From positions 1-64,000 of the forward strand of contig QCUJ01000001.1 of NCBI GenBank assembly GCA_003210795.1: a stretch of DNA of 64,000 nt, in the 5' to 3' direction. Both the position numbers and the translations under genes were made by a program. Shown piece by piece: positions 18,517 to 29,736 of this stretch. Source of the DNA: Synechococcus sp. AG-679-B05 (GTDB lineage: Bacteria; Cyanobacteriota; Cyanobacteriia; PCC-6307; Cyanobiaceae). The notes under the pieces were generated by a model. That model saw only the letters and a list, made by a program, of their open reading frames with translations, ran no database searches and was not told the DNA's origin. The first letter of the stretch is position 1. Each line of letters opens with the position of its first letter.

Positions 18517-19746
18517 CTAAAGGCTCCTCAAAGCCACGATGGGATCCAGTCGGGCAGCCCTGCGTGCAGGCACGACACCGAAGAACAATCCAATCGAACC
18601 TGAGAGCCCGACCGTGATCAATACGGTCGTCATGCCGATGCTGGCGGGTAGTGGCGTCACCGCTGCAACAGTGGCGACGGCCCCAAGCCCTGCTGCCGTT
18701 CCGATCGCTCCCCCCAGGCTCGAAAGCACGAGCGATTCCACAAGGAACTGCTGCAAAACATCCGTGCTGCGGGCACCCAATGCCTTGCGCAGGCCGATCT
18801 CTTCGGTGCGCTCGCTTACGGACACCAACATGATGTTCATGATTCCGATGCCGCCCACCAGCAGGGAAATACCGCCGATGGCAGCCAGCATCAACGTCAG
18901 CCCTCCCGTGATGGTTCCGACGATCGAAAGGGCATCTTTCTGAGAACGAACAGCGAAGTCGTCATCACGAAGGATGCTGTGTCGCTGGCGCAACAGATTG
19001 GTGATCTGAAATTTGGCAGCACCGGTACTGCCTTCATCGCGTGCTTCGACACTGATGAAGCTGAGGCTGATGCCATAGGTCGGGTCTCGACCCGTCAGGC
19101 GGTTGACCATCGTGTTGAGGGGGATATAGGCGTTTTCGTCCTGATTACTGCCAAACACGGCACCCTTCGGTTCCATCACACCAATCACCTCGAACGCCTG
19201 GCTTCCGATGCGCACCTGTTGCCCGATGGGATCACCGGAGGGGAATAGCTTCGTGCGCAGGTCCGGGCCGATGGCCACCACCGCTCGAGCAGCCTGATTG
19301 TCTTGCGGGCTGATGAAGCGTCCTTCGGCCACTTCAAAACTGCGGACCGGCAGAAACTCAGCGGTGATACCGGAAATGGAGCTCGTTGAGCTGCGTGCGC
19401 CGGCCTGAACAACCTGGCTGCTGCTGATCTGAGGGGCAACCCGCCGCACACTCGGCACCTGATTGGCGATTGCATCGGCATCCTCAAGAACAAGAGTTCG
19501 TGGGAATGCCACGCCCCTTCGTCTGGTGTCGTTGTTTCCCGGCACCACGAACAGCACATTGGCTCCGAGATTGCTGAGCTGCTCCTCAGCAAGACCCTGG
19601 GCCCCGCGCCCGACTCCCACCAATGTGATCACCGAGGCATTGCCGATCACGATGCCCACCATGGTGAGCAGGCTGCGCAGCCGGTTGCTCCGCAGAGTGG
19701 TGAGGGCCATCCCCACCGTCTCCATTGGAGGCATCCGTCGGTTCAT
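18517..19746 (-). CDS. ABC transporter permease, MacB/FtsX family
   Basis: MALTTLRSNRLRSLLTMVGIVIGNASVITLVGVGRGAQ...ERTEEIGLRKALGARSTDVLQQFLVESL. Confidence 0.92.
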   Translation of the reverse strand: MNRRMPPMETVGMALTTLRSNRLRSLLTMVGIVIGNASVITLVGVGRGAQGLAEEQLSNLGANVLFVVPGNNDTRRRGVAFPRTLVLEDADAIANQVPSVRRVAPQISSSQVVQAGARSSTSSISGITAEFLPVRSFEVAEGRFISPQDNQAARAVVAIGPDLRTKLFPSGDPIGQQVRIGSQAFEVIGVMEPKGAVFGSNQDENAYIPLNTMVNRLTGRDPTYGISLSFISVEARDEGSTGAAKFQITNLLRQRHSILRDDDFAVRSQKDALSIVGTITGGLTLMLAAIGGISLLVGGIGIMNIMLVSVSERTEEIGLRKALGARSTDVLQQFLVESLVLSSLGGAIGTAAGLGAVATVAAVTPLPASIGMTTVLITVGLSGSIGLFFGVVPARRAARLDPIVALRSL

Positions 19747-19765
19747 CGATCTTCTGTCACCAGAA

Positions 19766-21220
19766 TCAGATCATGCTGGCGGAGTCTTCTTCGGAACTGA
19801 CGATTCCCACCTTGACCAGATCCGTGGATCCGGAAACTCCCGTGTTTGTTCCGGCGGTCTGAACGACGAGATCGCCCTGTTCCAGCAGGCCCAGTTCCTT
19901 GGCTTTGGTCATCGCTGCAAGGAACGTGTGGGTGGTGCGCTCGTGCTGGGGGATGACCAGCGGGTTAACGCCCCAGACCAGTTGAAGCCTGCAAGCCACC
20001 GTTTGATCGGGTGTGATCGCCAGGATCGGGGCTGATGGCCTGAATTTGCTGACGTTTTTTGCTGTGGCACCGCTCTTGGTCAGCGGCAGGATCGCGGACG
20101 CGTTGAGCTGACTGGCGATTGAACTGACAGCGGCACTGAGGGCATTGGGCACTGTGCTGGCCAGATGGCTGTCGACGGAACGCTGCGGATAATCCTTTTC
20201 AATGCGACAGGCGATGGTCGCCATCGTCTGCACCGCTTCAACAGGGAAATCACCCACAGCGGTTTCATTGGACAGCATCACAGCGTCGGTGCCATCCAGG
20301 ATCGCGTTGGCTACATCACTCACTTCGGCCCGGGTTGGACGTGGACTGGATGCCATCGAATCCAGCATCTGTGTGGCCGTGATGATCGGAATTCCCAGAC
20401 TGTTGGCTTTGCTGATCAGCTCCTTCTGGAGCAGAGGAACCTCTTCGGCCGGCATTTCCACGCCGAGGTCGCCCCGCGCCACCATCACGCCGTCACACAG
20501 TGGAAGAATCGCGTCGATCTGATCGATCGCCTCGAATTTTTCGATCTTGGCCACCACAGGGGTTTCGTGGCCTTGTTCGCGGATCAGACCACGGATCTCC
20601 TCCATGTCGGAAGGATTGCGCACAAAACTCAGGGCAACCCAATCCACCCCCTGGCTGAGACCGAACTCCAGATCGATCTTGTCCTTCTCCGTCAGGGCCC
20701 GCACCGACAGCTGTACGTCAGGGAAGTTGACCCCTTTGTTATTGGACAAAACCCCTCCAACCGTGACGCTGCAGTGAAGGGTCTGCTCTGGTTGATCCAC
20801 GCGTTCCACCTTCATTTCGACCCTGCCGTCGTCGAGAAGGATGCGACTGCCGGCGGTGACTTCGTTCGCCAGCTTGTCGTACGTCACCGTTGCGATCGAC
20901 TGGTTGCAACTCACTGAACGGGAGGTGAGAGCAAAGCTGTCGCCGTTGGCCAGGGTGATGGGTCCATCAGCGAAGCGTCCGAGACGGATTTTCGGGCCCT
21001 GGAGATCCTGCAGGATTCCGATATTGATGCCCAGCTCCTTGGAGGCCTGGCGGATGGTTGCGATCCGCGCTGCATGTTCGCTGTGGTCGCCGTGGGAGAA
21101 GTTCAAGCGAAAGGTGGTGGCGCCTGCCAGAACCAGTTCCTTGATCCGCTCGGGACTTTCAGTCGCAGGACCGATTGTGGCCACGATCTTGGTCCGACGG
21201 CTCTGATCGAACTGGCCCAT
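19766..21220 (-). CDS. pyk: pyruvate kinase
   Basis: RRTKIVATIGPATESPERI, RLNFSHGDH, GVMVARGDLGVEMPAEEVPLLQK; start ambiguous (21220 or 21253). Confidence 0.96.
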   Translation of the reverse strand: MGQFDQSRRTKIVATIGPATESPERIKELVLAGATTFRLNFSHGDHSEHAARIATIRQASKELGINIGILQDLQGPKIRLGRFADGPITLANGDSFALTSRSVSCNQSIATVTYDKLANEVTAGSRILLDDGRVEMKVERVDQPEQTLHCSVTVGGVLSNNKGVNFPDVQLSVRALTEKDKIDLEFGLSQGVDWVALSFVRNPSDMEEIRGLIREQGHETPVVAKIEKFEAIDQIDAILPLCDGVMVARGDLGVEMPAEEVPLLQKELISKANSLGIPIITATQMLDSMASSPRPTRAEVSDVANAILDGTDAVMLSNETAVGDFPVEAVQTMATIACRIEKDYPQRSVDSHLASTVPNALSAAVSSIASQLNASAILPLTKSGATAKNVSKFRPSAPILAITPDQTVACRLQLVWGVNPLVIPQHERTTHTFLAAMTKAKELGLLEQGDLVVQTAGTNTGVSGSTDLVKVGIVSSEEDSASMI

Positions 21221-21277
21221 ATCGAGGCGCAAAATCCTTGCGGAAACTACCATCCGGGCGTTTCCTCTCCCCTCACC

Positions 21278-21607
21278 ATGGAGCTCAATGCTTATCAGGA
21301 TGCGGCTCGGAGCACGGCCCGGTACCCGGATGTCGGCCACAATCCCATCTACCCAACGCTCGGTCTGTGCGGAGAGGCTGGTGAAGTGGCCGACAAGGTC
21401 AAGAAGGTGATGCGTGATCGGAACGGAGTCTTCGACGCCGAGACGCGTGATGCGATCAAGATGGAGCTAGGTGATGTGCTCTGGTACGTGGCGCAGCTGT
21501 CCAAGGAGTTGGGTTATGACCTCGACGATGTGGCGGCAGCCAATCTCGACAAACTCTCCAGCCGTGCAGCTCGAGGACGCCTCGGGGGAAGCGGTGATGA
21601 CCGCTGA
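21278..21607 (+). CDS. MazG-like nucleotide pyrophosphohydrolase domain protein
   Basis: GLCGEAGEVADKVKKVMRDRNG...IKMELGDVLWYVAQLSKELGYDLDDVAAANLDKLSSR. Confidence 0.85.
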   Translation: MELNAYQDAARSTARYPDVGHNPIYPTLGLCGEAGEVADKVKKVMRDRNGVFDAETRDAIKMELGDVLWYVAQLSKELGYDLDDVAAANLDKLSSRAARGRLGGSGDDR

Positions 21608-22094
21608 ACCAACCATGCTTCGACGACTGATCCTTGCCGTTCTGACCTCCGCACTCCTATTCATCGCTGCTCCGGTGAATGCAGCTGAGCTCAAGCTCAG
21701 TGGAGTCGTTCTGGAGCCCTGTTCCGTTGATGACCCCGGCAATCAACCGGATTTCAAGCGGCCGATGGGGGCGAGTTGCTACGTGCTCAGCGGCAGTGTC
21801 GATAACCCTGGTTCCCGAGCCGTTGTTGATACCGACGTGTATGCCCGGATTCTTGATGCCAGCGGAGAGCCCGTGCTGCAGAACCGTACCCGGGTTGGAT
21901 CCATCGGCGATATCGAACCAGGCGTGAAATCATTCGCTTTGCGCCTGTCCGTGCCGGCAGGAACCCCAGGACCGTTTGAGGTGCGCAATCCACGGGCACG
22001 GGGTTTTAACGCACCGGTACGCACCAGAGCAAGTTCCGATGACGAAGAGGTGGATCTGGATGACCTTCTACCGCTTGAACGGGCCATTCAATAA
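21597..22094 (+). CDS. secreted conserved hypothetical protein
   Basis: Signal peptide MLRRLILAVLTSALLFIAAPVNAAE followed by a soluble domain with acidic C-terminus. Confidence 0.7.
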   Translation: MTAEPTMLRRLILAVLTSALLFIAAPVNAAELKLSGVVLEPCSVDDPGNQPDFKRPMGASCYVLSGSVDNPGSRAVVDTDVYARILDASGEPVLQNRTRVGSIGDIEPGVKSFALRLSVPAGTPGPFEVRNPRARGFNAPVRTRASSDDEEVDLDDLLPLERAIQ

Positions 22095-22110
22095 TTCACA
22101 TCACTCTTAT

Positions 22111-22443
22111 TCAGAACCCCGCGCTCATGGCCGCGAATTGAATGCTCGACGCCGTCAGAAGACTTTCAAGCAGGTTGAGAGTGATGAACGCCAGGATCGC
22201 TGAAAGATCGATACCGCCGATCGGGGGAATGACGCCGCGGAACATATTCAGATAGGGATCGGTGATGGAGGCCACTCCACCGATCACGGGGTTGCCGGCC
22301 ATGTTGGGGAACCAGCTCACCAGCACCCGGATGAATAAAACGAATAGATAGACGCTCACAGCCTTGGCAAGAATCTCCAGCAGTTGGGCGAGGCCACCGG
22401 TGAGAGCTGTTGTATCCAAAAGAAAGTCATTAATTTGCGGCAA
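22111..22443 (-). CDS. YggT family membrane protein
   Basis: LFIRVLVSWFPNMAGNPVIGGVASITDPYLNMFRGVIPPIGGIDLSAILAFITLNLL. Confidence 0.9.
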   Translation of the reverse strand: MPQINDFLLDTTALTGGLAQLLEILAKAVSVYLFVLFIRVLVSWFPNMAGNPVIGGVASITDPYLNMFRGVIPPIGGIDLSAILAFITLNLLESLLTASSIQFAAMSAGF

Positions 22444-22445
22444 GT

Positions 22446-22943
22446 CTATGCAGCCTGGGCTGGTTGATCAGCGCCCAGATCGGGGAGCACCGAAAAGGTG
22501 CGGTGGAATTTTTCCGATAGCGTTAGCCAGTAGGAACGTCCTTCGCTTTGTCGGCGGCGTTCGATGAAGTCCTGGGCCAGGAGTTCCTTGATGTGGTCGT
22601 AGGCCCCGGACCCGCGCAGATCCACCAGTTCAGATTGAAGGATGCGTTTCTTCAGCGCGATGGTCGCCAGCGTCCTGAGCGTTGCTGTGGACAGGTTCAC
22701 TGGCAGCATGTTCTTGACGAGATCGGCAAGGGCAGGTCGTAACTGCAGGCAGTAACGACCGGATTGCTCGACAACCTCAAGGGCTGAGTCCCGCTGGGCG
22801 TAGCTGGCGGTGAGTGTGGCGAGGGCTGCCAGCACCTGCTCAGGCTCATCGCGCGCCAGCTCAGCCAACTCCTTCAGACCGATGGGTCGACCTTTCAGAT
22901 AGAGAACCGCCTCGATCTTGGACGCCAGGGACGGTGTTGACAT
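22446..22943 (-). CDS. scpB: segregation and condensation protein B
   Basis: LASKIEAVLYLKGRPIGLKELAEL...LATIALKKRILQSELVDLRGSGAYDHIKELLAQDFIERRR. Confidence 0.9.
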   Translation of the reverse strand: MSTPSLASKIEAVLYLKGRPIGLKELAELARDEPEQVLAALATLTASYAQRDSALEVVEQSGRYCLQLRPALADLVKNMLPVNLSTATLRTLATIALKKRILQSELVDLRGSGAYDHIKELLAQDFIERRRQSEGRSYWLTLSEKFHRTFSVLPDLGADQPAQAA

Positions 22944-22982
22944 GGCGACCCTGCATTGAGGCTCAAGGTATCGCCCCGATCC

Positions 22983-24512
22983 CTAAAGGAACAGGGCATA
23001 GGCGGGATTACCGGTTTCTTCCCAGCAGGGATATCCCAGATCGTCGAGAAACGCCTGCCAGCCCGTTAGCTCCTTGTCCGGAACCAACACGCCAACAACG
23101 ATCCGACCGACGTCGGCGCCGTGGTTCCTGTAATGAAAAATGCTGATGCTCCAGCTCGGGTGCAGCGCACTGACGAAACGCATCAGTGCTCCAGGCCGTT
23201 CCGGAAATTCGAACCGGTAGAGCAACTCACGACATCCACCGGCACAGGATTCGGCCGAGGAACTGGGCAGTCGTCCGCCCACCATGTGGCGCAGGTGCAC
23301 CTTGGCGAATTCGTTATCGCTGAGATCCGTGCAGCGGATGCCGTCGCCATTCAGGCTTTCAACGACCCGGTGGCGATCCTGCTGATCGCTGACCTGAATC
23401 CCGATGAAAATCTGGGCACGCCGGCCCTCGGTCATCCGGTAGCTGAATTCGGTGAGGCTGCGATCGCGCAGTCGGTCGCAGAGATCCCTGAGGCTTCCAG
23501 GTTGTTCGGCGATCTCCACAGCCAGCATCGCTTCGCGCTCCTCACCCAGTTCGGAGCGTTCCGCGATGAAGCGGAGTCGGTTGAAATTCATGTTGGCGCC
23601 GCAGGCCACCGCCACCAGCTGGCAATCGCTGAGGCCGCGATCGCTTACGTCTTGCTTCAGGCCCGCAACAGCCAGAGCGCCTGCGGGTTCGAGAATCGAG
23701 CGGGTGTCTTCGAAAACGTCCTTGATGGCGGCACAGATCGCGTCGGTATCTACACGAACCATCCGGTCCACGAATCGTTGCGCAAGCGCGAAGGTGTGTT
23801 CACCCACCTGACGCACCGCAACACCGTCAGCAAACAGCCCTACCTGCTGCAGTTCCACCCGCTCTCCCTGCTCGAGGGATCGGCTCATGGCATCGGCGTC
23901 CACAGGCTCAACGCCGATGATCTCGGTCTCTGGCCACAGCTGTTTCACGTAGGCCCCGATCCCCGCAATCAGTCCGCCTCCCCCGACGGCGACGTAAATG
24001 GCATGGGGTGGTTCCGCGATCTGGCGCATGATCTCCAGCCCAATCGTTCCCTGACCCGCGATCACCTCAGGGTCATCAAAGGGGTGGATGAATGTCAGCC
24101 CTTCTGCTTCGCAACGACGGCGTGCCTCGGCTGAGCATTCGTCGTAGGTCTCTCCGTGGAGAACCACTTCACCGCCGAGCGCCCGAACCGCGCGGACCTT
24201 CACCTCAGGGGTGGTGCTCGGCATCACGATCACGGCCCTGCAGCCGAGCTGGCCGGCACTCAGGGCCACGCCCTGGGCATGGTTGCCGGCGCTGGAGGCG
24301 ATCACGCCACGGCTGAGCTGCTCTTGGCTGAGCTGTGCCATTCGGTTGTACGCCCCCCGCAGCTTGAAGGAGAACACCGGCTGCAGATCCTCACGCTTGA
24401 GCAGCACCGTGTTGCCGAGCCTGTTGCTGAGGTTCGGCGCCGGGTCGAGTGGCGTTTCCCGGGCAACGTCATAGACGCGGGCTCGCAGGATTCTCTGCAG
24501 GTAGTCGGTCAT
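22983..24512 (-). CDS. ilvA: threonine ammonia-lyase (biosynthetic)
   Basis: [55 protein letters not shown]-terminal ACT-like domains. Confidence 0.96.
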   Translation of the reverse strand: MTDYLQRILRARVYDVARETPLDPAPNLSNRLGNTVLLKREDLQPVFSFKLRGAYNRMAQLSQEQLSRGVIASSAGNHAQGVALSAGQLGCRAVIVMPSTTPEVKVRAVRALGGEVVLHGETYDECSAEARRRCEAEGLTFIHPFDDPEVIAGQGTIGLEIMRQIAEPPHAIYVAVGGGGLIAGIGAYVKQLWPETEIIGVEPVDADAMSRSLEQGERVELQQVGLFADGVAVRQVGEHTFALAQRFVDRMVRVDTDAICAAIKDVFEDTRSILEPAGALAVAGLKQDVSDRGLSDCQLVAVACGANMNFNRLRFIAERSELGEEREAMLAVEIAEQPGSLRDLCDRLRDRSLTEFSYRMTEGRRAQIFIGIQVSDQQDRHRVVESLNGDGIRCTDLSDNEFAKVHLRHMVGGRLPSSSAESCAGGCRELLYRFEFPERPGALMRFVSALHPSWSISIFHYRNHGADVGRIVVGVLVPDKELTGWQAFLDDLGYPCWEETGNPAYALFL

Positions 24513-24592
24513 GGAGGCATTCTCCCTCTGTCCGCCAGGCCTCGGCGACGGGAACAGACGCCGTAGATTGCTGTTATTGGAGTGGCAAGTGC

Positions 24593-26527
24593 ATGCACCT
24601 CGGAGACTTAACTCATCCGAATCAGCTGCACGGCCTGAGCTTGTCTCAGCTTGAGGATGTCGCTCGGCAGATCCGCGAACGGCATCTCGAAGTTGTTTCC
24701 ACCAGCGGTGGCCACCTTGGACCAGGTCTTGGTGTGGTTGAACTCACCCTGGCCTTGTATCAGACGCTCGATCTGGATCGAGACAAAGTTGTGTGGGATG
24801 TGGGGCATCAGGCCTATCCCCACAAATTGATTACCGGTCGTTTCAAAGATTTCGACAGTCTCCGTCAACAGAACGGAGTTGCCGGATACCTCAAACGTAC
24901 AGAAAGCAAGTTCGACCATTTCGGCGCCGGCCACGCCAGCACATCCATTTCCGCCGCTCTGGGGATGGCGATGGCCCGTGATAACCGAGGAGAGGATTTC
25001 CGCTGCGTTGCTGTCATCGGCGATGGCGCGCTGACGGGGGGAATGGCCTTGGAGGCGATCAACCATGCGGGTCATCTGCCTGAGACTCCACTTCTGGTGG
25101 TGCTGAATGACAACGACATGTCGATTTCGCCTCCGGTGGGAGCCTTGTCGCATGCGCTGAATCGGGCCCGCCTCAGCCCGCCGATGCAGTTCCTCTCCGG
25201 CAGCGTTGAAGAGAGCATGCGCAATCTTCCCTTCATGGGTGGAGAGCTGCCGGATGAGCTGAACCGCCTCAAGGGCAGCATGCGTCGCCTGGCCGTTCCC
25301 AAGATCGGTGCGGTGTTCGAGGAGCTTGGCTTCACCTATATGGGGCCGATCGACGGTCATGACATCGGCGCGATGATGCGGACCTTCCAGGCCGCTCACC
25401 GAGAGGGTGGACCGGTTCTTGTTCATGTCGTCACCAAGAAGGGAAAGGGATATCCCTATGCCGAGGCGGATCAGGTTGGGTATCACGCACAGTCGGCCTT
25501 CAACCTGAACACCGGCAAGGCGATTCCCTCAAAATCCCCCAAGCCATCCAGCTACAGCAAGGTTTTCGGTCAAACCCTCGTCAAGCTCTGTGAGCAGAAC
25601 AGCCGGGTGATCGGCATCACAGCGGCGATGGCGACGGGAACAGGTCTCGACCTTCTTCAGAAGGCCATTCCGTCCCAGTATGTGGATGTGGGGATCGCGG
25701 AGCAGCACGCTGTCACCCTCGCAGCGGGCATGGCTTGCGAAGGTCTGAGGCCCGTGGTGGCGATCTACAGCACCTTCCTTCAGCGTGCTTTCGATCAGCT
25801 CATTCACGACGTTGGTATCCAGAAACTGCCCGTCACCTTTGTTCTCGATCGTGCCGGCATCGTTGGTGCTGATGGCCCCACCCATCAGGGCCAATACGAC
25901 ATCAGCTACATGCGTGCAATCCCCAATTTCACGGTGATGGCGCCCAAGGATGAGGCTGAACTGCAGCGCATGATCGTGACCTGCCTTGAGCACGATGGCC
26001 CCACGGCCCTGCGTATTCCACGTGGGTCGGGTGTCGGCATGCCTCTGATGGAAGAGGGCTGGGAATCCTTGCCCATTGGGCGTGGTGAATTGCTCCGGGA
26101 GGGAGATGACCTGCTGATCGTGGCTTATGGCGCCATGGTGCATCCCGCCTTGGCAACCGCGACGCTGCTGGAGGAGATCGGCTTGTCCACCACGGTGGTG
26201 AATGGTCGTTTCATGCGTCCCCTCGATGAGCAGTTGCTGCATCCGCTTGCCACCAGGATCAAACGGGTTGTCACGATGGAAGAGGGGGCTGTGGCTGGAG
26301 GATTCGGCGCTGCGGTGCTCGAATCGTTCTCCGATCACGACATCCCCGTATCGATGCTGCGCATCGGCATCCCCGATCAACTGGTGGATCACGCCAGCCC
26401 TCAACAAAGCAAGGAGGCGCTCGGTCTGACCCCGGTGCAGATGGCTGAGCGAATTCAGAGCCGCTTCAAGCTCAGTGGTCCTGCCTTCACGGCAAGCAGC
26501 AAGGCTGTTCAATCCGTCAAGGCCTGA
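24593..26527 (+). CDS. dxs: 1-deoxy-D-xylulose-5-phosphate synthase
   Basis: [80 protein letters not shown]. Confidence 0.97.
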   Translation: MHLGDLTHPNQLHGLSLSQLEDVARQIRERHLEVVSTSGGHLGPGLGVVELTLALYQTLDLDRDKVVWDVGHQAYPHKLITGRFKDFDSLRQQNGVAGYLKRTESKFDHFGAGHASTSISAALGMAMARDNRGEDFRCVAVIGDGALTGGMALEAINHAGHLPETPLLVVLNDNDMSISPPVGALSHALNRARLSPPMQFLSGSVEESMRNLPFMGGELPDELNRLKGSMRRLAVPKIGAVFEELGFTYMGPIDGHDIGAMMRTFQAAHREGGPVLVHVVTKKGKGYPYAEADQVGYHAQSAFNLNTGKAIPSKSPKPSSYSKVFGQTLVKLCEQNSRVIGITAAMATGTGLDLLQKAIPSQYVDVGIAEQHAVTLAAGMACEGLRPVVAIYSTFLQRAFDQLIHDVGIQKLPVTFVLDRAGIVGADGPTHQGQYDISYMRAIPNFTVMAPKDEAELQRMIVTCLEHDGPTALRIPRGSGVGMPLMEEGWESLPIGRGELLREGDDLLIVAYGAMVHPALATATLLEEIGLSTTVVNGRFMRPLDEQLLHPLATRIKRVVTMEEGAVAGGFGAAVLESFSDHDIPVSMLRIGIPDQLVDHASPQQSKEALGLTPVQMAERIQSRFKLSGPAFTASSKAVQSVKA

Positions 26528-26542
26528 TCGGAGACCCTTTCC

Positions 26543-27709
26543 TTGCAGGCCTTGATTGCCGGTGCTGGACCGGCTGGCTGTCATCTAGCCATTCGACTGG
26601 CGCGTTCCGGCTGGCGCGTCACCCTGGCTGATCCGTTACCGGATCCAAGGCGCAACGCTTATTCCAGCGGCGCATTGCCGCTGAGGGATGTCAACCGTCT
26701 TTGCATTCCACAGGCGTGTCGTTCAGCGCACTGGTGGGGGTGGCAGTTACTCAACCCTGCGGGAGTGGAACACCAGTGGTGGTCTGATGATGCCCTTGGC
26801 GTTGTGCTCGACTTCGCTGCCTTCAGGTCATGGTTGTGGGGCGAGGCAGTGCAGGCCGGTGTGGAGCTACTGCCTGGGCGACGCGTGCGACTGCAACGGC
26901 TTGACGCAGACAGTGCCGTGGTGAGGATTCAGGCCAACGGCGAAGCCAGTGAAGAGAGGGTGTGCGCTCACCTGGTGGATGCGACCGGCGCGCGTCGTGT
27001 TCTGCTGCGCCAGGCCGGAGTTGAGGTTGATTCTCCAGAGGATCCGCTTCTCTCCGGTGAGGGAAGCGAGTGGTTGCTTCAAGGAAATGACCGAACCACG
27101 GCGAGATGGAGGGACCGGCTCAGCTTCATGCTCGGCAGCCAGTGGATACCGCACGGCTATGGATGGGTTTTTCCCATGGGTGATCACCAGCTGAAGGTGG
27201 GGATCTGCCGCTTGGCTCCACCCACTGGGTCGCGGGCCTCGATCAACACAGCATTGAAGCGATTGCTCAACCGCTTTGGATTGGATCAACTGCCTGTTCT
27301 GGACCGCCATGGAGGCCTTGTTTCCAGCACGGTCAACCGTCGAGAGACGTCTGGTTCAGGGGTGCTTCGCGCAGTGGGTGATTCGGCGAGCACCGCCAAT
27401 CTGCTTGGAGGGGAAGGCATTCGCCATGCCATGGACAGCGCCGATGTTCTGGCGGAGTGTCTTGTCTCTGGAGCGACGCTGCAGGACTACCAGTTGAGTT
27501 TGAAACGCCTGTTCAACTGGAGGTGGGGCGTCTCCAATCGACTAGCACGCAGAACCTGGTGGGGGCTCAATAACAATTCCGCTGATGAGCGCATAGACCG
27601 ACTCATCAGCGGACTGTCCGAACAGGCCTCGGCTGAAGACCTGTCCGAACTGCTGTTTAATTACCGCTTCGAGCGCTATGGCTGGAGATTACTTCCCTAT
27701 CTGCGCTGA
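26543..27709 (+). CDS. FAD-dependent oxidoreductase (geranylgeranyl-reductase-like)
   Basis: N-terminal LIAGAGPAGCHLAIRLARSGWRVTLAD dinucleotide fold, AVGDSASTANLLGGEGIRHAMDSA. Confidence 0.85.
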   Translation: MQALIAGAGPAGCHLAIRLARSGWRVTLADPLPDPRRNAYSSGALPLRDVNRLCIPQACRSAHWWGWQLLNPAGVEHQWWSDDALGVVLDFAAFRSWLWGEAVQAGVELLPGRRVRLQRLDADSAVVRIQANGEASEERVCAHLVDATGARRVLLRQAGVEVDSPEDPLLSGEGSEWLLQGNDRTTARWRDRLSFMLGSQWIPHGYGWVFPMGDHQLKVGICRLAPPTGSRASINTALKRLLNRFGLDQLPVLDRHGGLVSSTVNRRETSGSGVLRAVGDSASTANLLGGEGIRHAMDSADVLAECLVSGATLQDYQLSLKRLFNWRWGVSNRLARRTWWGLNNNSADERIDRLISGLSEQASAEDLSELLFNYRFERYGWRLLPYLR

Positions 27710-27721
27710 AGGGGACTCTCT

Positions 27722-27988
27722 TCAGAGCATGCCGCGGGCAGCCATGCCCTGAATAGCGCCGATGCCGATGATGTGGCCCAGGCTGGTGGTTCCCAGCAGA
27801 GCGGCATGGCCCATTCCGCCGAAAAAGGCTGGATTCGGCAACTTGGCACCTTCGTTGGGGTGCTTGATGGTGGCTTTGCCCACAACGATGGCGATCACGT
27901 TGCAGACGATCATCACCACGGCGACCTTGGGAGACCAGCTCACTGTTGCGGGTGCGATGGCGAGCAGAGGAGACAGCATTCGAACCAC
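27722..27988 (-). CDS. psaK: photosystem I subunit PsaK
   Basis: SPKVAVVMIVCNVIAIVVGKATIKHPNEGAKLP...HIIGIGAIQGMAARGML. Confidence 0.9.
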   Translation of the reverse strand: MVRMLSPLLAIAPATVSWSPKVAVVMIVCNVIAIVVGKATIKHPNEGAKLPNPAFFGGMGHAALLGTTSLGHIIGIGAIQGMAARGML

Positions 27989-28037
27989 AGAGCGACACCA
28001 TATTTTCTCGCAAATGAAGCATTTGCAGCGGGCTCTC

Positions 28038-28328
28038 TTAAGAGTTGTTCACCCTCTGTTGATCTTGCTGCCATAACCCGATCACAAGAACCGCATTGCC
28101 GAGGGTGAGAAAGGCCTCGGCTCCGCCGTGAAGTGCGTCCACATCCACCAGCTCCGCCTGACAGCAGCGTTGGGCCAGTACGGCAGCAACGATGGTGACC
28201 AGGACGAACAGAAGTGTGAGGCGAAACCCCCAGACCGCAAGGGAGGGCAGGGTTCCACTGCGTTGAATCCAGCGCAGAAACAGCAGATAAGGCAGCAGAG
28301 AAAGGGCGAAGAGTGGTGCTGGATCCAT
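28038..28328 (-). CDS. DUF3593 membrane protein
   Basis: DPAPLFALSLLPYLLFLRWIQRSGTLPSLAVWGFRLTLLFV; paired with DUF2499. Confidence 0.8.
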   Translation of the reverse strand: MDPAPLFALSLLPYLLFLRWIQRSGTLPSLAVWGFRLTLLFVLVTIVAAVLAQRCCQAELVDVDALHGGAEAFLTLGNAVLVIGLWQQDQQRVNNS

Positions 28329-28335
28329 GGGTGGC

Positions 28336-28614
28336 TCACTCAGGCGCGGGTCGGTTCAGCAGCTGCCAAGCAGCCCAGGCAAGCGCGATGTTCCCCGTGA
28401 GGGTGAGGGCGGCCTGCAGGGTCACAAGCGGCCGGAGGGTTTCGCTGTTGTCGTAGAGATGCCAGGTGCATGCCGCCATGGCGCTGATTAGAGCCGGAAG
28501 CATCGCCAGGGCAAGGCCTGTCAGCCCTCGCTTCTGGATCAGAACGATGGCAACGCTCCACTCGATCACCGAGGCGACGTGGATCCACCAGGTCCCGAGA
28601 GATAAAGCATGCAT
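28336..28614 (-). CDS. DUF2499 membrane protein
   Basis: SLGTWWIHVASVIEWSVAIVLIQKRG...LPALISAMAACTWHLYDNSETL. Confidence 0.8.
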   Translation of the reverse strand: MHALSLGTWWIHVASVIEWSVAIVLIQKRGLTGLALAMLPALISAMAACTWHLYDNSETLRPLVTLQAALTLTGNIALAWAAWQLLNRPAPE

Positions 28615-28671
28615 GGATCGACCCTAAACAAGCTGCGCAGCGGATAATGACGATGATTTCCAGGTGCGTCG

Positions 28672-29736
28672 GTGGTTGATCGTTCCGCTGCGACGCTCCT
28701 GCTCTGCGGTTATTACGGCGAAAAAAATCTCGGTGACGATGCGCTGCTCACCGTTTTGCTCGAGGATCTTCCAGCCGGCTGTCGGTTGTTGATCACCGCC
28801 AGTGATGGCAACGTTCTCCATCAGCTCTGTCCCTCCGCCAGGAGGGTGAATCGGCGCTCGCTTCCAGCGGTTGTCGCGGCCGTCGGAACGGTTGATGCGG
28901 TTGTGCTGGGCGGCGGCAGTTTGCTGCAGGACAGCACAAGCTTTCGAAGCCTGATCTATTACCTCGTTCTGATTGCAACGGCCCGATTGCGGCTACGACC
29001 TGTTCTGCTTTGGGGGCAGGGTCTTGGACCTCTGCATCGGCCCATCAGCCGCTGGTTGGTTCGCATGATGCTTCCGTTGTGCAGTAGTGCCAGCTGGCGC
29101 GATCAGACATCGTTCTCTGTTGCGAAACGCTGGGCCCCGAACCTCACGATGGATGTCGCCCCAGATCCGGTGTGGCAGCTGCCTCAGAGGGAGTGGGCAG
29201 GGGGGGGCTCCATCGTTCTGAGCTGGCGACCAACGCCGATGCTGGATTCGCAGGGATGGCGCTGTTTGCTGGAAGCTCTGGCCGCTGTGGCGGACCGACT
29301 CGATGCTCCGGTGTGTTGGCTGGCGTTTCATCAGGAACAGGACGCCCCGCTGCTTCCCTCACTGCGGGAGCAGAAGCTCATTCCAGAGAACCTTCTGCAT
29401 CGCTGCCACACCGTTGTCCCCACAGAACTGAGCACGGTCTTTGAGCAGGTGCGCACGGCGCGCCTTGTGATTCCGATGCGATTGCACGCTCTGGTTCTGG
29501 CCCGTCTGGCTGGATGTCCCATCGCTGCCCTCAGCTACGACCCCAAGGTGGAAGCCGCCGCGGACATGGCTGGTATTCCCTGGCTGCCTTTGGCTCAGCT
29601 TCCCGATTCAGCAACCCTTGCTGAGCAGTGGAACGAAACGGCGGATCAGCCTCCGTTCAAGGACGGCATCGAGACGATCCGCAGGGATGTTTCGCGTCAT
29701 GGGCAACGGCTCCGTCAGGCGTTGCAACTGCTTTAG
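28672..29736 (+). CDS. csaB: polysaccharide pyruvyl transferase CsaB
   Basis: LLLCGYYGEKNLGDDALLTVLL, VVLGGGSLLQDSTSFRSLIYY, RLVIPMRLHALVLA. Confidence 0.9.
   Translation: MVDRSAATLLLCGYYGEKNLGDDALLTVLLEDLPAGCRLLITASDGNVLHQLCPSARRVNRRSLPAVVAAVGTVDAVVLGGGSLLQDSTSFRSLIYYLVLIATARLRLRPVLLWGQGLGPLHRPISRWLVRMMLPLCSSASWRDQTSFSVAKRWAPNLTMDVAPDPVWQLPQREWAGGGSIVLSWRPTPMLDSQGWRCLLEALAAVADRLDAPVCWLAFHQEQDAPLLPSLREQKLIPENLLHRCHTVVPTELSTVFEQVRTARLVIPMRLHALVLARLAGCPIAALSYDPKVEAAADMAGIPWLPLAQLPDSATLAEQWNETADQPPFKDGIETIRRDVSRHGQRLRQALQLL

Noticed and set aside
23121-24134. 337-aa plus ORF opposite ilvA
   Set aside because: Antisense shadow of a clearly coding gene with conserved ilvA motifs on the other strand.
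25529-26584. 351-aa minus ORF opposite dxs
   Set aside because: Shadow ORF; His/Gln/Arg-rich composition typical of antisense frames.
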